Assembly: GCA_964412555.1 (NCBI GenBank) | Contig: CAYPPG010000078.1 | Location: 1-33,351, forward strand | DNA length: 33,351 bases | Direction: 5' to 3' | DNA from: CAYPPG01 sp964412555 | Lineage (GTDB): Bacteria; Hinthialibacterota; Hinthialibacteria; Hinthialibacterales; Hinthialibacteraceae | Part shown: one piece after another, positions 32,967 through 33,351 of the stretch | Position numbering within the stretch: position 1 is the first letter of the stretch | Layout of the letters: each line of letters begins with the position of its first letter | The notes under the pieces: model-generated | What the model was told of the DNA's origin: nothing | What the model saw: only the letters and a program-made list of their open reading frames with translations | Database searches by the model: none | Program-made: the position numbers and the translations under genes

Positions 32967-33254
32967 ATGGCAGTAAAACCTCTCGCTGACAGAGTTCTAG
33001 TCAAAAGACTGGAAGAAAAAGAAGAAAAACATGGGACCATCATTATCCCTGATACTGCAAAAGAGAAGCCGCAAGAGGCCGAAGTCATCGCCGTTGGTCC
33101 GGGAAAACGTGATAAAGACGGTAACTTTGTTGAAATTGGCGTGAAGAAAGGGGATCGGGTTCTTATTAGTAAATACGGAGGAACCGATATAAAAATCGAC
33201 AGCACCGAACATGTAATCGTTCGCGAAGATGACATTCTCGCAGTTGTCGAATAA
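32967..33254 (+). CDS. groES: Co-chaperonin GroES
   Basis: 95 residues, the usual length for the Hsp10 ring subunit that caps GroEL and encloses folding substrates in the cytoplasm. The whole family pattern is present: PLADRVLVKRLEEKE, the mobile loop HGTIIIPDTAKEKPQEAEVIAVGPG, VKKGDRVLISKYGGTDIKID and EHVIVREDDILAVVE. The GroEL-binding mobile loop keeps the I-I-I-P pattern. A strong GAAAGGAG site lies about eight bases before the ATG. groEL follows 66 bases downstream with its own AGGAGG, as in most bacterial groESL operons. Confidence 0.98.
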   Translation: MAVKPLADRVLVKRLEEKEEKHGTIIIPDTAKEKPQEAEVIAVGPGKRDKDGNFVEIGVKKGDRVLISKYGGTDIKIDSTEHVIVREDDILAVVE

Positions 33255-33320
33255 TCCAAAACCGAATCAACCAAGAAAATATTAAAATAATAAAATTGTA
33301 GGAGCAGGAGGCATTAAGAA

Positions 33321-33351
33321 ATGGCTGCAAAACAGTTAGTTTTTAACGAAG
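33321..33351 (+). CDS. groEL: Chaperonin GroEL, truncated by window edge
   Basis: Only the first ten codons are present (MAAKQLVFNE), matching the usual start of the 60-kDa chaperonin. AGGAGG lies eight bases upstream, and the complete groES gene is directly before it. The assignment rests mainly on that context. Confidence 0.9.
   Translation, partial: MAAKQLVFNE

Overview
The window comes from an uncultured, diderm (Gram-negative-type) bacterium of moderate GC. The outer-membrane evidence is two secretin-domain proteins, a lipobox lipoprotein, an O-antigen-ligase-like protein, DsbD and a CpoB-like periplasmic protein. Several traits are common in MAGs of Omnitrophota, Hinthialibacterota, Sumerlaeota, Planctomycetota and relatives: orphan FTLIELL pseudopilins, Tat-exported sugar-isomerase-like proteins, Thr/Pro linkers, and short hairpin repeats scattered between genes. 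I cannot fix the phylum from this sequence alone. There are no rRNA or tRNA genes and no CRISPR array. No intact IS element was seen.

Layout. 1-4871: a truncated pseudopilin gene, a coupled glycerate kinase-trkA pair, then two leftward genes for exported proteins. One of these has six ~38-residue propeller-like repeats. The other resembles phage T4 gp19-type tail-tube proteins but carries a signal peptide. 4872-5588: no convincing gene; holds a tandem hairpin-repeat array and an odd structured element. 5589-11169: CpoB-like protein, glycosyltransferase, a convergent overlapping GT-C-like membrane protein, and dsbD with a clear terminator. 11170-13700: a structured intergenic element, a glycerophosphodiester phosphodiesterase and a Tat-exported sugar-isomerase-like protein, end to end. 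13884-18856: DUF115/Maf-type glycosyltransferase-like protein, STAS protein, TerB-like protein and a convergent membrane GAF-SpoIIE phosphatase, which together look like a partner-switching signalling locus. 19055-22650: second pseudopilin, large exported propeller-like protein, rex. 22994-27441: CBM9-like protein, a two-gene unit (tail-anchored protein plus DUF4911-like protein), and two unrecognised leftward genes. 28008-32574: a tightly packed TPR lipoprotein/secretin/secretin operon, convergent with an O-antigen-ligase-like gene. 32967-end: groES and the start of groEL.

Two themes stand out. First, a hairpin repeat (stem GCGGGCA/TGCCCGC, loop TCC or TCCC) occurs at seven loci, always in the same orientation on the + strand whatever the direction of the neighbouring genes. 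Some stem changes are compensated, and copies lie inside or at the end of two coding sequences. Second, parts of an envelope-spanning apparatus (pseudopilins, two short secretins, TPR lipoprotein, CpoB-like protein) and unusual exported proteins are spread through the window. The exported tail-tube-like protein with its propeller neighbour is the best candidate for something undescribed.
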